Origin: Helicobacter sp. NHP19-003
GTDB taxonomy: Bacteria > Campylobacterota > Campylobacteria > Campylobacterales > Helicobacteraceae
Direction: 5' to 3'
DNA length: 64,000 nucleotides
Assembly: GCF_019703305.1 (NCBI RefSeq)
Contig: NZ_AP024814.1
Span: forward strand, 558,001-622,000
Part shown: piece by piece, positions 1-13,991 of the stretch
Layout: every line of letters begins with the position of its first letter
Numbering within the stretch: position 1 is the stretch's first letter
Program-made: the position numbers and the translations under genes
The notes under the pieces: generated by a model
The model's input: only the letters and a program-made list of their open reading frames with translations
What the model was told of the DNA's origin: nothing
Databases searched by the model: none

Positions 1-487
1 TCATCGCTAGGTTCAATAAAACCGTGTGGTAAGCGCTCACCCAAAAGTAGTTTTTATATTGCAAGAGCGCGCTAAAAAAAGTTGCCCAAAAGACCAAGAG
101 CAGGTAATAGAAGTTGATCGCCACAATATCTTTAGCTAGTTCAATGGCGTGCGGGCTAAAGCCAAAGGCTAAGAGTTTGGTGAAAAACAAGCGAAAATGC
201 GACACCACCAGCGTGAAGGCAAGCAAAAACAGGCTAAACACGCCAAAAATGCCAAACAAAAATGCCCCCTTGTAGCGGCTAGAAATGAAGGCAGGCAAGA
301 AACTTTGGCTAAACGCCCCTTCGGCAAAAATGCGCCGAAAGAGATTGGGGAACTTGAACGCCACAAAGAAAATGTCGCTGTAAAGCCCACTGCCAAGCAC
401 CGAGGCACTCAGCAAGTCCCGCACAAACCCTGCCACCCTAGAACATAAAATCCCCGAGCTGTTGGTTAAAAAGAACTTTTTAAGCAC
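1..487 (-). CDS. murJ: MurJ/MviN lipid II flippase, N-terminal part (runs off the window)
   Basis: Leftward gene cut by the window edge, so only about 162 N-terminal residues are visible. MurJ is the inner-membrane MOP-family flippase that moves lipid II across the membrane for peptidoglycan synthesis. The protein begins VLKKFFLTNSSGILCSRVAG and carries the family signature of arginines near the start of helix 1 (SRVAGFVRD), then FVAFKFPNLFRRIFAEGAF followed by QSFLPAF, which are hallmark MurJ segments. Several hydrophobic helices follow. I chose GTG at 487 because GAAAGG lies just upstream on the minus strand and the frame closes with a stop a few codons further up. No gene overlaps its start. 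Family assignment is very secure; the C-terminal two thirds cannot be judged. Confidence 0.93.
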   Translation of the reverse strand, partial: MLKKFFLTNSSGILCSRVAGFVRDLLSASVLGSGLYSDIFFVAFKFPNLFRRIFAEGAFSQSFLPAFISSRYKGAFLFGIFGVFSLFLLAFTLVVSHFRLFFTKLLAFGFSPHAIELAKDIVAINFYYLLLVFWATFFSALLQYKNYFWVSAYHTVLLNLAM

Positions 488-795
488 TAAAAACCTTTCG
501 CCATATTGCTCTTATTCTACATAAAAGGGGTTAAAGTTGAGAGAAGCCCCATATTGTTGTCCTCTGCCCTCACTAAGATTTTTTCATACATCACGCTGAA
601 GCTAACCCGATTTGGTGATGAGTGCCCGGGAGAATGGACGATTTTAGGCCATTCTCTTTATGTGCGGCGCGCCCCAGGTACTTGAGACAGGTTGCTTATA
701 AGATCGCTCTTCCAACTCTTTTGCAGGTTTTTAAGCCATTGTAGCCATATTGTAGGGTTTTCATTGTATCCTAGCCTAAATAGTTAAGGATGATG
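488..795. other. Intergenic region between divergent murJ and the PL8 lyase gene, with one hairpin
   Basis: About 300 bases without a convincing gene. It must hold the divergent promoters of murJ and the lyase. The one clear structure is an inverted repeat, GAGAATGG at 630-637 and CCATTCTC at 649-656, with an 11-base loop. It is followed on the plus strand by a short T-rich stretch, so it could act as a terminator or a 5' leader hairpin. I see no confident -10 box for the lyase. Short open frames here have no recognisable content. Confidence 0.5.
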
Positions 796-2862
796 ATGAA
801 ACCGGTTCCTCTTTTGCTTTGTGTGAGCCTTTTGTCGGCTGTACCGCTAGACTTCACTAAGTTAAGGGCAAATTATGCCCACACGCTTTTAGAGGGTGCG
901 CATGTCCCCAAGATTGCACGCCCGGTGTCCTTGCCCTTTGAGCCTAGTGGTCAAGATTTGTTGAATCAGCTAAGGACTATTTTAGACTCACTTAAAGCCC
1001 ACGCCCTAGACAACGCTCCGCTAAACAAGGCAGAGATTGTCAATGCCCTGCAAGACTTTAGCCAGTACTATAGCGTGGGGGGGTTAGAGCGGGGCAATTG
1101 GTGGCAATGGGAGATCGGCATCCCTAAAACCTTAAATGCCATTTTAGCTTTGGCTGATTTTTTGCCAAAAAACCTACAAAACACCCTTTTACAAGCGCAA
1201 GAATACTACCAACCCAACCCCAAATACTCCGGTTTGAGCGCAGGGGCTAGGGCAAGCACTAAGCCCGAAGCACGCGAAAGTCAAGGGGCTAACCGAGTGG
1301 ACACCGCTTTTGTCAGTCTAGCTAGAGGGATATTAAAACACAATGAAAAGGAGGTCTTACAAGCCATTGAGGCGGTTAAAAGTGCGTCTAAAATCGTGGC
1401 AGGGGGCAATGGGTTTTATGCGGACGGCTCGTTCATCCAACACGAGCATGTGCCCTCCAATGGCTCGTATGGCGTGGTACTTTTAAAGGGTTTGGCGCAG
1501 TTTAAGGCGACTTTAGGCGACACCCCCCTAGCGCAAAATCTCATAGACCCCGCCTTGTATGCCAGCATTTTGCAAGGCTACCCCTATTTACTCATCAAAG
1601 GGGGGCTAAACGCTTCGGTGTGTGGCCGAAGCATCAGTCGAGACAAAGAGAGCGACTTTACAAGGGGACAAGCGTTATTAAAGGCGTTGCGTGGATTTGA
1701 TAACCCAGCCTTAACCCCCTTAATCAAGGGGGACACAAGCCACATACCCCCCGTGCATGTCTTTGGGGCGATGGACCGCGCGGCGCAGGTGGGCACGCAT
1801 GGCGGGCAGGTGGTGCTGGCCATACACTCTAGCCGCATTTTGGATTATGAAACCATGAATGGGGAGAATTTAAAGGGCTTTGACAGCGCCGATGGCATGA
1901 CCTATATTTATGGCGACCCGAGCGCATTTGTAGATTATTGGGTGTTAGCCGACCCCACGAAACTCCCCGGTACAACAGAAGTGCAGGGGCAGGAGGTGGT
2001 GCTGTGGCGTAGGGGTTCTTTGGGCTTGAACGATTTTGCAGGGGGGGCTGGCAATGGGCACTTTGGCTTTGTGGGCTTTGATTTGCAAAAGCCCGAGTTT
2101 CGGGCGCAAAAATCTTATCTCTTTTTAGGCGATGAGGTGGTGGCTTTAGGCAGCATTGTGGGCAACAAACCCACAACCACCATTTTGGACAACCGCAAAC
2201 TAAGCCCCAATATGCAGGTGTCCATCAACAACGCCCCCTTTAGCCAGCAAGCACAGCTAACCCACAAGGGCGACTTCGTCAACTTCACCAACCCCCACGC
2301 CCACACCAATATAGGCTACATACTCCTACAAGACGAGAACACCCAGCTACAAGAAGTCGCCAGAAGCGGCAATTATAAAGCCATCGGGGGTAAAAGTTAT
2401 AAGACTTTATCCGCACCCTTCCTAGAAATGCAAATCTTGCACTCCCTAAAAGCCCACTACGCTTATGTGATCTTGCCAAATTTCAGCCCTAAAGAGGTGC
2501 AAAGCTACCCCCTAGACGACTTGCAAATTCTCGCCCAAACCCCAGCTATGCACGCTGTGTTTGTCCGTTCTAAAAATCTTTTAGCGATCAATAAATACGC
2601 TGCAGGCTGGGGTAAAATTAAAGGGTTAAAACTCAAAGACCCGCTATCGCTCTTGCAAGTGCAAAGCCAAAATGGGCTAGCCTTAAGCGTAGCCGACCCC
2701 ACGCAAACCCTGCAAGGAACGACCATTGTTTTAAAAGGGCGTTACAAACTCGCCAAAGCGAACCCCGCTGTGCGCCTCAAAATCAAGGGCAACAGCACGC
2801 ATTTGGATTTGACTTTCCCCCCCTTGGGGGCGACTTTGGCCGTGGATTTAAGCACGCTCTAG
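796..2862 (+). CDS. Secreted polysaccharide lyase family 8 enzyme (hyaluronate/chondroitin lyase-like)
   Basis: Predicted exported PL8 lyase of 688 residues, which would cleave glycosaminoglycans by beta-elimination. A hydrophobic signal peptide (about residues 3-18) is followed by the alpha/alpha barrel. The NWWQWEIG motif lies at about 101-108. The catalytic set matches streptococcal hyaluronate lyase in order and spacing: Asn166 in GANR, His216 in FIQH, Tyr225 in NGSYG, and Arg278/Arg282 in GRSISR. The 50-residue Asn-His and 9-residue His-Tyr spacings equal those I recall for the family. Beta-sandwich domains follow, but the C-terminus looks shorter than in Gram-positive enzymes. Three ATGs occur in tandem; I use the third (796) because AAGGA sits five bases before it. 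comB4 starts 8 bases downstream. Substrate (hyaluronan, chondroitin or other) cannot be told from sequence. Codon use resembles its neighbours. Confidence 0.87.
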   Translation: MKPVPLLLCVSLLSAVPLDFTKLRANYAHTLLEGAHVPKIARPVSLPFEPSGQDLLNQLRTILDSLKAHALDNAPLNKAEIVNALQDFSQYYSVGGLERGNWWQWEIGIPKTLNAILALADFLPKNLQNTLLQAQEYYQPNPKYSGLSAGARASTKPEARESQGANRVDTAFVSLARGILKHNEKEVLQAIEAVKSASKIVAGGNGFYADGSFIQHEHVPSNGSYGVVLLKGLAQFKATLGDTPLAQNLIDPALYASILQGYPYLLIKGGLNASVCGRSISRDKESDFTRGQALLKALRGFDNPALTPLIKGDTSHIPPVHVFGAMDRAAQVGTHGGQVVLAIHSSRILDYETMNGENLKGFDSADGMTYIYGDPSAFVDYWVLADPTKLPGTTEVQGQEVVLWRRGSLGLNDFAGGAGNGHFGFVGFDLQKPEFRAQKSYLFLGDEVVALGSIVGNKPTTTILDNRKLSPNMQVSINNAPFSQQAQLTHKGDFVNFTNPHAHTNIGYILLQDENTQLQEVARSGNYKAIGGKSYKTLSAPFLEMQILHSLKAHYAYVILPNFSPKEVQSYPLDDLQILAQTPAMHAVFVRSKNLLAINKYAAGWGKIKGLKLKDPLSLLQVQSQNGLALSVADPTQTLQGTTIVLKGRYKLAKANPAVRLKIKGNSTHLDLTFPPLGATLAVDLSTL

Positions 2863-2870
2863 GGTTTTCT

Positions 2871-7463
<4,593 letters not shown>

Positions 7464-7931
7464 CCTTTTTCGGATGGGATCGTTCTTTTTTAGGCAACAC
7501 TCCCTTTTGGGATGCAAGATTTTTTGGTGTAGTCATTTTTTTGAAGGCATGCACCGGTCTATATGGAGTCAAAGCCTTAGCGCATTGGAAGACAATGATG
7601 TTAAAAGAAAAATTAAAACCATTCTTGCCCTCGCATTAGACCCCCTGCAGTGGTGTTTTACGGGCAAAGTTCTCCAACAGGCTAGGCAGAATGGAGCGGT
7701 GCGCCATGCTCTCTGCCCAACTTTTCAGCTTGTAGGCCACTAGCTTGATACAAGAAGTGGGCAAAATCGACAGCTATTGCCAAAGTTGCGGTGCAGAGGG
7801 TGCGCCACTTTCTTGAGCGGCGATGCCCGCTTTGAGCTCATCAAACATTTGCCCTTACGAACCTTATAGACACTTTTTACCCCTTTGATTTTTAAGCCCT
7901 TGTGTAGTAATAGTGTGGGTAAAGGATAGAC
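7464..7931. other. Gene-poor gap before dnaE with a broken leftward reading frame
   Basis: About 470 bases with no intact recognisable gene. On the minus strand one frame opens at ATG 7848 (MFDELKAGIAAQESGAP...), preceded by AAGG, and is interrupted only twice, by TAG at 7774-7776 and TAA at 7636-7638, before reaching the end of coaBC. Its middle part reads LKSWAESMAHRSILPSLLEN, which looks protein-like. I do not recognise the product. It is most likely a decayed gene, but a chance open frame in coding-like DNA cannot be excluded. A plus-strand frame at 7474-7743 looks artefactual. Confidence 0.35.
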
Positions 7932-10900
7932 ATGCAAAACTACACCCACTTACACCTACACACCGAATACTCTTTACTCGATGGTGCAAACAAGATCAAA
8001 ATCTTAGCCAAAAAGATCAAAGAGCTGGGCATGACAAGTGTGAGCATGACCGACCACGGGAATATGTTTGGGGCGATTGACTTTTACACTTGCATGAAAA
8101 AAGAAGGGATCAAGCCCATCATTGGCATTGAGACCTACCTACACAACGCCGAAAATTTAAACGACAAACAATCCCGCCAGCGTTTCCACTTGTGCCTATA
8201 TGCCAAAGACCAAGAGGGCTACCAAAATCTCATGTATTTGAGCTCCCAAGCCTTTTTAGAGGGGTTTTACTACTATCCCCGTATCAATAAGAAAATCTTA
8301 AGAGAGAGGGCTAAGGGGCTGATTTGCTCGAGTGCATGCCTACAAGGTGAGATCAACTGGCATTTAAACGACCAAAATCCCCGCAATAAAAAATTTGGCG
8401 CAAAAGGCTATGAAGAGGCCAAACGCATTGCCCTAGAATACCAAGACATTTTCGGGGACGATTTTTATATGGAGATCATGCGCCATGGCATTGCCGACCA
8501 ACTCGCCATTGACGAGCAGGTGATCAGGCTTTCTAAAGAAACGGGCATTAAGCTGATCGCCACAAACGACACCCACTACACCAACAAAGAGGATGCCAGT
8601 GCCCAAGAGGTCGCCATGTGTGTGGCGATGGGCAAGACCCTGAATGACACCGAACGGCTTAAACACTCTGTGCATGAGTTTTACATCAAGACTCCCCAAG
8701 AGATGGCAAGGCTCTTTGCCGACATCCCCGAAGCCCTAGAGCACACCCAAGAGATCGCCGACAAATGCCATTTAGAGATCGATTTAAAAAACGACACCAA
8801 CCCCCCCACGCCCCCCCGTTTTAAATTCACCAAAGAGTACGCCCAAAATGAAGGGCTGGACTTTGAGGACGATAAAGCTTACTTCGCCCACAAGGCTAGA
8901 GAGGGGCTTAAAAAACGCCTAGAGATCATCGAGCCCGGCCAACACGCCAAATACACCGAGCGCCTAGAATACGAAATTAAAGTTATCAGCGATATGAAGT
9001 TTGCGGGTTATATGCTGATTGTATGGGATTTTATCCGCCACGCCAGAGAGAGCAATATCCCCGTGGGTCCGGGGCGGGGCAGTGCGGCGGGCAGTTTGGT
9101 CGCCTTTTGTTTGCAAATCACGGACATAGATCCGCTCAAATACGATCTACTCTTTGAGCGGTTCTTAAACCCCGAGCGGGTGAGCATGCCCGATATTGAC
9201 ACCGACTTTTGCCAAAGACGGCGGGGCGAAATGCTCGATTACATGATTGCCAAATACGGCAAATACAATGTCGCCCAAGTGATCACCTTCAATAAAATGC
9301 TGGCTAAGGGCGTGATTCGCGATGTCGCACGGGTGCTAGACATGCCCTACAAGCAAGCCGATGAAATGGCAAAACTCATCCCCAATCGACTAGGGATCAC
9401 CTTGCAAGAAGCCTTTGAGCTAGAGCCTAAAATCCAAGCCTTGATTGAGAGCAACCCTTTAGCCAAACAAGTTTGGGATTTTTCCTTGCGTTTGGAAAAT
9501 TTGAATCGCTCAGCAGGCAAGCACGCCGCCGCGTTGGTGGTGGATAGCGAAAGGGAGCTTTGGTATAAATCCCCCCTTTACACAAGTGAGCGCACGGGGG
9601 GCATTGTAACGCAATACTCCATGAAATATTTAGAAGCCATTGATCTCATCAAGTTTGACTTTTTAGGGCTAAAAACGCTCACGGTGATCCACGATACCCT
9701 AAAGATCATTGAAAAATACAGCCACAAAAAGATCGACTTTTTGAGTGTGGATATGGACGACCCTAAAGTCTATGCCACGATCCAAGAGGGCAACACGGTG
9801 GGGATCTTCCAAATCGAGTCGGGCATGTTCCAAACCTTAAACAAACGGCTACGCCCTTCTAGTTTTGAGGACATCATTGCGATCATTGCTTTGGGCCGCC
9901 CCGGTCCTATGGAGTCTGGCATGGTCGATGACTTTGTCAATCGCAAACATGGCAGTGCCCCGATCACCTATATGTTTGACGCGCTAGAGCCGATTTTACG
10001 CCCCACTTACGGGACAATCGTGTATCAAGAGCAAGTCATGCAAATTGTGCAAACCATTGCGGGCTTTTCTTTGGGCGAGGCGGATTTGATCCGCCGTGCG
10101 ATGGGCAAAAAGGACGCACAAATCATGGCGGACAATAAAGCCAAATTTGTGCAAGGGGCGGTGAAAAATCGTTTTGATGGCCAAAAGGCGGGCGAGTTGT
10201 TTGACTTGATCGTGAAATTTGCCGGCTATGGCTTCAACAAGTCCCACTCCGCCGCCTATGCGATGCTGACCTTCCAAACCGCCTATTTAAAAACCCACTA
10301 CAAGCACGAATTCATGGCGGCGATGCTCAGCAGCGAGTGCCGCCACATTGAATCGGTGGCTTACTATGTGGAAGAGGCGAGTTCAATGGGGATCAAGGTA
10401 CAACGCCCCCATGTCAACACCTCCGATGTGCAATTTAAGGTGGAGGATGCAAAGGGCGAAAAAGTCATTGTTTTTGGGCTGGAGGCGATCAAGGGGGCGG
10501 GCGAGGGGCCGCTAGGCACTTTGGTGGAAATCCGTGAAAAACACGGGGCTTTCACGAGTTTAGAGGACTTGATCAGCAAGATTGATTTCTCAAAGTTTAG
10601 CAAACGCATTTTAGAGCCCTTAGTCAAATCGGGGAGTTTGGATGGGCTGGGCTACAACCGCCGCACCATGCTAGAAAACCTAGACGCGATTTGTGATGAG
10701 GGGCGTAGGAAGGATAAGAGCAACGCCCAAATGAGTGTGGGGCTGTTTGCTAACATGTCTAGCGAACAGCTGGAAAAGGCGCATTTGGATTTAAAGATTT
10801 ATGAGGAATTTGATGCCAACACGCTTTTAAATTACGAATACGAGTGCATGGGGCTTTACTTCTCAGGCCACCCCCTAGACGCGTTTAAAGATGCGATCAA

Positions 10901-11540
10901 AAGTCTTAAAAATGTGGCTAAGAGCGTGGACATTCCCCGTTTAGAGATCGGCTCTTCAGCGGTGTTTATCGGCAAAATTTTAGATGTCAAACGTAAAATA
11001 GGCAAAAACAGCGGTAAGCCCTATGGCGAGGCGGCGATCGTGGATTTCTCGGGGCGTTTTGAGTTGATGTTGTTTGAAAATCAACTAAACGCCCTAGACC
11101 AGCTAGACATAGAATCGCCCCTCGCTTTTAAATGCAAGATTGAAGAACAAGAGGAGGTCGCCCGCTTGCGTCTCTTGGAGATCGACACCTTTGAAAACAT
11201 CAAACAAGCCAAAATCCCCAAGGTGCGCTACAAAGCCCAAAAAGAGGACACGGAAGACATACAGCTTGTGGATGTGGTGAAGGATTTTAGCGAAAACCCG
11301 AGCTCTTGCGTGATCGGCCATCAAGACGAGCAACACATCCCCCTATCCATCGTGCTGGATACGAGCGTGTCTTTGGACTTGTTTTCTAAGCTCAAAGAAG
11401 CAGCCGCAAGCCACAAGGGCAACCGCGCGCTGTCTGTGGTCTTTTACGAGCAGAACAAACGCTTGCGCTTCAACACCGCCTTTAAGGTCAACACCACGAT
11501 TAAAGAGAATTTTAAAACCTACCAATGGCTGGATAATTAA
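7932..11540 (+). CDS. dnaE: DNA polymerase III alpha subunit
   Basis: Replicative polymerase subunit of 1202 residues, a normal length for DnaE of this genus. The N-terminal PHP domain starts [18 protein letters not shown] and contains MTDHGNMFG. The polymerase core shows [14 protein letters not shown] and the catalytic aspartates Asp421 and Asp423 in PDIDTDF; the third acidic residue is Asp576 in [10 protein letters not shown]. The fingers region holds [13 protein letters not shown] and [13 protein letters not shown]. An OB-fold follows in the C-terminal third ([18 protein letters not shown]). The stop codon overlaps the start of the next gene (TAATG). Confidence 0.97.
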   Translation: MQNYTHLHLHTEYSLLDGANKIKILAKKIKELGMTSVSMTDHGNMFGAIDFYTCMKKEGIKPIIGIETYLHNAENLNDKQSRQRFHLCLYAKDQEGYQNLMYLSSQAFLEGFYYYPRINKKILRERAKGLICSSACLQGEINWHLNDQNPRNKKFGAKGYEEAKRIALEYQDIFGDDFYMEIMRHGIADQLAIDEQVIRLSKETGIKLIATNDTHYTNKEDASAQEVAMCVAMGKTLNDTERLKHSVHEFYIKTPQEMARLFADIPEALEHTQEIADKCHLEIDLKNDTNPPTPPRFKFTKEYAQNEGLDFEDDKAYFAHKAREGLKKRLEIIEPGQHAKYTERLEYEIKVISDMKFAGYMLIVWDFIRHARESNIPVGPGRGSAAGSLVAFCLQITDIDPLKYDLLFERFLNPERVSMPDIDTDFCQRRRGEMLDYMIAKYGKYNVAQVITFNKMLAKGVIRDVARVLDMPYKQADEMAKLIPNRLGITLQEAFELEPKIQALIESNPLAKQVWDFSLRLENLNRSAGKHAAALVVDSERELWYKSPLYTSERTGGIVTQYSMKYLEAIDLIKFDFLGLKTLTVIHDTLKIIEKYSHKKIDFLSVDMDDPKVYATIQEGNTVGIFQIESGMFQTLNKRLRPSSFEDIIAIIALGRPGPMESGMVDDFVNRKHGSAPITYMFDALEPILRPTYGTIVYQEQVMQIVQTIAGFSLGEADLIRRAMGKKDAQIMADNKAKFVQGAVKNRFDGQKAGELFDLIVKFAGYGFNKSHSAAYAMLTFQTAYLKTHYKHEFMAAMLSSECRHIESVAYYVEEASSMGIKVQRPHVNTSDVQFKVEDAKGEKVIVFGLEAIKGAGEGPLGTLVEIREKHGAFTSLEDLISKIDFSKFSKRILEPLVKSGSLDGLGYNRRTMLENLDAICDEGRRKDKSNAQMSVGLFANMSSEQLEKAHLDLKIYEEFDANTLLNYEYECMGLYFSGHPLDAFKDAIKSLKNVAKSVDIPRLEIGSSAVFIGKILDVKRKIGKNSGKPYGEAAIVDFSGRFELMLFENQLNALDQLDIESPLAFKCKIEEQEEVARLRLLEIDTFENIKQAKIPKVRYKAQKEDTEDIQLVDVVKDFSENPSSCVIGHQDEQHIPLSIVLDTSVSLDLFSKLKEAAASHKGNRALSVVFYEQNKRLRFNTAFKVNTTIKENFKTYQWLDN

Positions 11541-12304
11541 TGCGTTTAAACCAATTCTTAGCCCACAATCTGCCCTGTTCGCGCCGTGTTGCCGATGCCC
11601 TCATTGCTGAGGGTCGGGTCAAGATCAAGCACACCAAAGCCACTTTCACCACGCCCTTCCACCCCCAAGATAAAATCTTTGTAGATGGCAAGTTGCTAAG
11701 GGTTAAAGAGCAAGAGCGCTTCAGTGTGATCGTTTATCACAAGCCCAAGGGCGAGCTGGTGAGCCACAAGGACGATCGGGGGCGCAAGGTCATTTTTGAC
11801 AACCTAGAGGGCAAATTCCAACACTTCACCCCCATAGGGCGGCTAGACTATGCGTCTATGGGGCTCTTGCTCTTAAGCGACAGCAAAAAAGTCGTGGATG
11901 CCTTGATGCATAGCCGCTTAGAGCGCACCTATTTGGTGAAAATCAATGGGAGCGTTACACAAGCCATGCTTGATGCCTTTGGAGTGGGTCTAGAAACCAC
12001 GAGCAAAGAGGGTGCACACCCTAAAACCAACACCGCCACAATCCACATCGCCCCCATGCAAGCAAGCGTGTTGAAGAGCAGCCGCAATTACTCTAAACTC
12101 AAACTCACCTTACAAGAGGGGCAAAACCGCGAGTTGCGCCGCTTTTTCGGGCATTTTAAACGGGAGGTGCTAGACTTAAAGCGGGTTAGCTTTGGCTTTG
12201 TGTCTTTAAACGCCCTGCCTGTGGGCAAGACCCGCTATTTAAATTCTAAAGAGTACAAACATTTACACACCTTTTTAAACCAACTAGGAGTAGAACATGG
12301 ATAA
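11540..12304 (+). CDS. RluB/RsuA-family pseudouridine synthase
   Basis: Predicted rRNA pseudouridine synthase of 254 residues. An N-terminal S4 RNA-binding domain ([20 protein letters not shown]) is followed by the catalytic domain with GRLDYASMGLLLLS, whose Asp103 is the expected nucleophile, and the EGQNRELRRFF motif near residue 194. It is translationally coupled to dnaE (TAATG at 11537-11541) and its end overlaps the next gene by 8 bases. dnaE followed by this gene matches H. pylori HP1460-HP1459 as I recall it. Whether it modifies 23S (RluB-like) or 16S rRNA (RsuA-like) cannot be decided from sequence alone. Confidence 0.9.
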   Translation: MRLNQFLAHNLPCSRRVADALIAEGRVKIKHTKATFTTPFHPQDKIFVDGKLLRVKEQERFSVIVYHKPKGELVSHKDDRGRKVIFDNLEGKFQHFTPIGRLDYASMGLLLLSDSKKVVDALMHSRLERTYLVKINGSVTQAMLDAFGVGLETTSKEGAHPKTNTATIHIAPMQASVLKSSRNYSKLKLTLQEGQNRELRRFFGHFKREVLDLKRVSFGFVSLNALPVGKTRYLNSKEYKHLHTFLNQLGVEHG

Positions 12305-13309
12305 AACATTGTTGTTTAGCCCTTGGAAAATCAAGGACTTGGAGTTGAAAAACCGCGTGGTGATGGCACCGATGGATCAATACAGCGCAGAAAATGGCTA
12401 CGCCAATGCGTGGCACACGCACCACTATGTCAGCCGTGCTATCGGGCAAGTGGGCTTGATCATTTTTGAAGTGGCAGCGGTGAGTGCCAATGGGCGGATC
12501 GATCCGGGAGATTTAGGCATTTATGAAGACAAACACATAGAAAGTTTGGCTAAGATTGTCAAAGAGTGCCACAAATACGGCTCTAAAGTGGCGTTGCAAA
12601 TCGGGCATGCGGGCAGAAAGGGCACTCTTAAAGACACACCCCTTTTAGCCCCATCTGCTTTGCGTTTTAACGATCAATACGCTACACCTAAAGAAATGGA
12701 TCGAGAAGACATCAAGCAGGTGGTTTCTGATTTTAAATTGGCGGCTATACGCGCCAAACAAGCCGGCTTTGATGCGCTAGAGGTCCACGCCGCACACGGG
12801 TATTTACTCAGCAGTTTTTTATCCCCCCTAAGCAACCATAGAAGCGATGCCTATGGCAAAAATCGGGCACTGTTCTTGCAAGAAATTTTAGAAAGCTTAA
12901 GAGAAGCCCTGGATTTGCCCTTAATCGTGCGGGTGTCTGCGACAGACTACCATAAACAGGGCAATACCCCAGAAACTTTGGCACAACTTTTAGAACCTTT
13001 AAGCCCCCTTTACGATGCCCTAGATGTTAGCAGTGGGGGCGTGGTGGAGGCCCCCCTATTAAAGTTTATCCGGGCTATCAAATCCCCCATGCTTTGGTGT
13101 TAAAAGAGGCGTTAGACAAACCCACCATCGGGGGTGGCGCGCTCGAAGAACCTAAAATGGCACATAGGCTCGTGGGTAGCCATGCTGTGGATGCCATCTA
13201 TTTAGCGCGAGCTCTCTTAAAAAACCCCTTTTGGTGTTTTAATGCAGCTTTGAGCTTAGGTCAAGAGATCGCCATCCCCAAACCCTACGCCAGAATGGTG
13301 CATTTGTAG
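12297..13309 (+). pseudogene. YqjM-like flavin oxidoreductase (Old Yellow Enzyme), frameshifted near its C-terminus
   Basis: NADPH-dependent FMN ene-reductase of the YqjM branch, in two frames. The first covers about 265 residues: LFSPWKIKDLELKNRVVMAP, then IGHAGRKG, then the substrate-binding HAAHGYLLSSFLSPLSNHRSDAYG. It then runs off-frame and stops at 13100-13102. The other frame continues the expected family sequence KVYPGYQIPHALVLKEAL and ends ALLKNPFWCFNAALSLG through to YARMVHL at 13309. The switch falls at or next to the C6 tract 13051-13056; one extra C would restore VVEAPPIKVYPGYQ. This may be a true disruption, a slippage-prone tract or a sequencing error. If real, the protein lacks the last part of the barrel that holds the FMN phosphate site. 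Confidence 0.82.
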
Positions 13310-13315
13310 TAAAAA

Positions 13316-13871
13316 TCATCTAAAATTTAAATCATAGGTGACCGTGCCGTTTTTGAGCGTTTCGATCGTGATGCTTTTTAAGTTGCGTGGGTGGCAAGGG
13401 CTTGCTGTTTCAAAGGCTTGCAATGTTTTGAGGGGGTGCCAAAACTGGATGCGCTTGTTTTGGGCGTGGTTTGTTTGCAGTACTTGGTAGGTCTGCTGTA
13501 GGCGCGCAAGGTGTTGTTGGTGTTCGAGGACGCCTTGTTGGTATAGGTCTATGAGTCCTCTAAATCGGTGGTGATCCTGCTCTGTATCTTGCGCCTCGGC
13601 ATTTGCATCGATGTCTTTTTGCGCCCCTTTCATTTCTTCATTTAAGGTTTCAAAATCATTGGGCAACTTGCAAGAATTGCCATGATTAAGGGTGATGTTT
13701 GTGATGGTTATCGGAAAATCATTTTCAGAAACGATTCGAAGCTGGCTGGGTTTGAAAGATGTACTTTGTGTGAGCGATACCGCAAAATTTAAGGGCTGGG
13801 CACTGGTAGGTATAGGGCGTTAGAGCAAGGGCGATCAGTGCACTTGCGAAAATAGTGTTAATTTTTTTCAT
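13316..13871 (-). pseudogene. Small exported protein of unknown function, frameshifted after its signal peptide
   Basis: Leftward gene that appears to be broken by one base. ATG at 13871, with AAGGA seven bases upstream, starts a classic signal peptide (MKKINTIFASALIALALTP). In a different frame the mature part begins AQPLNFAVSLTQSTSFKPSQ and continues to NHGNSCKLPNDFETLNEEMK, then a Gln/His-rich helical stretch, ending VTYDLNF at 13316. The frame changes between about 13790 and 13825. The complete protein would be about 180-185 residues. I do not recognise the family. It is convergent with the frameshifted oxidoreductase, 6 bases away, so two neighbouring genes carry single-base disruptions. 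Confidence 0.55.
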
Positions 13872-13958
13872 CTTAATTCCTTATAGTTTTATGGTCAAAA
13901 TTAACAAATATTTGTGCAAAATAACGCTTGTTTTTTGGGTGTTTTCTTTAAGTTTTTG

Positions 13959-13978
13959 GTGCGCCGCCAGCGGCACAC
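13959..13978. other. GC-rich hairpin downstream of dapB
   Basis: The segment GTGCGCCGCCAGCGGCACAC folds into a stem with one mismatch and a very short loop. It stands out in an AT-rich stretch (poly-T on the plus strand just before it). Read on the minus strand it follows the dapB stop, but the bases after it are A-rich rather than T-rich, so it is not a typical intrinsic terminator. Confidence 0.35.
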
Positions 13979-13991
13979 GCTAAAGTTTATT

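Noticed and set aside
197-448. Plus-strand open frame opposite murJ
   Set aside because: It is the complement of the murJ coding strand and reads as a Lys/Arg/Ala-rich artefact with no family resemblance.
7474-7743. 89-residue plus-strand frame in the gap before dnaE
   Set aside because: No ribosome site and no recognisable content. It lies opposite the better-supported broken minus-strand frame.
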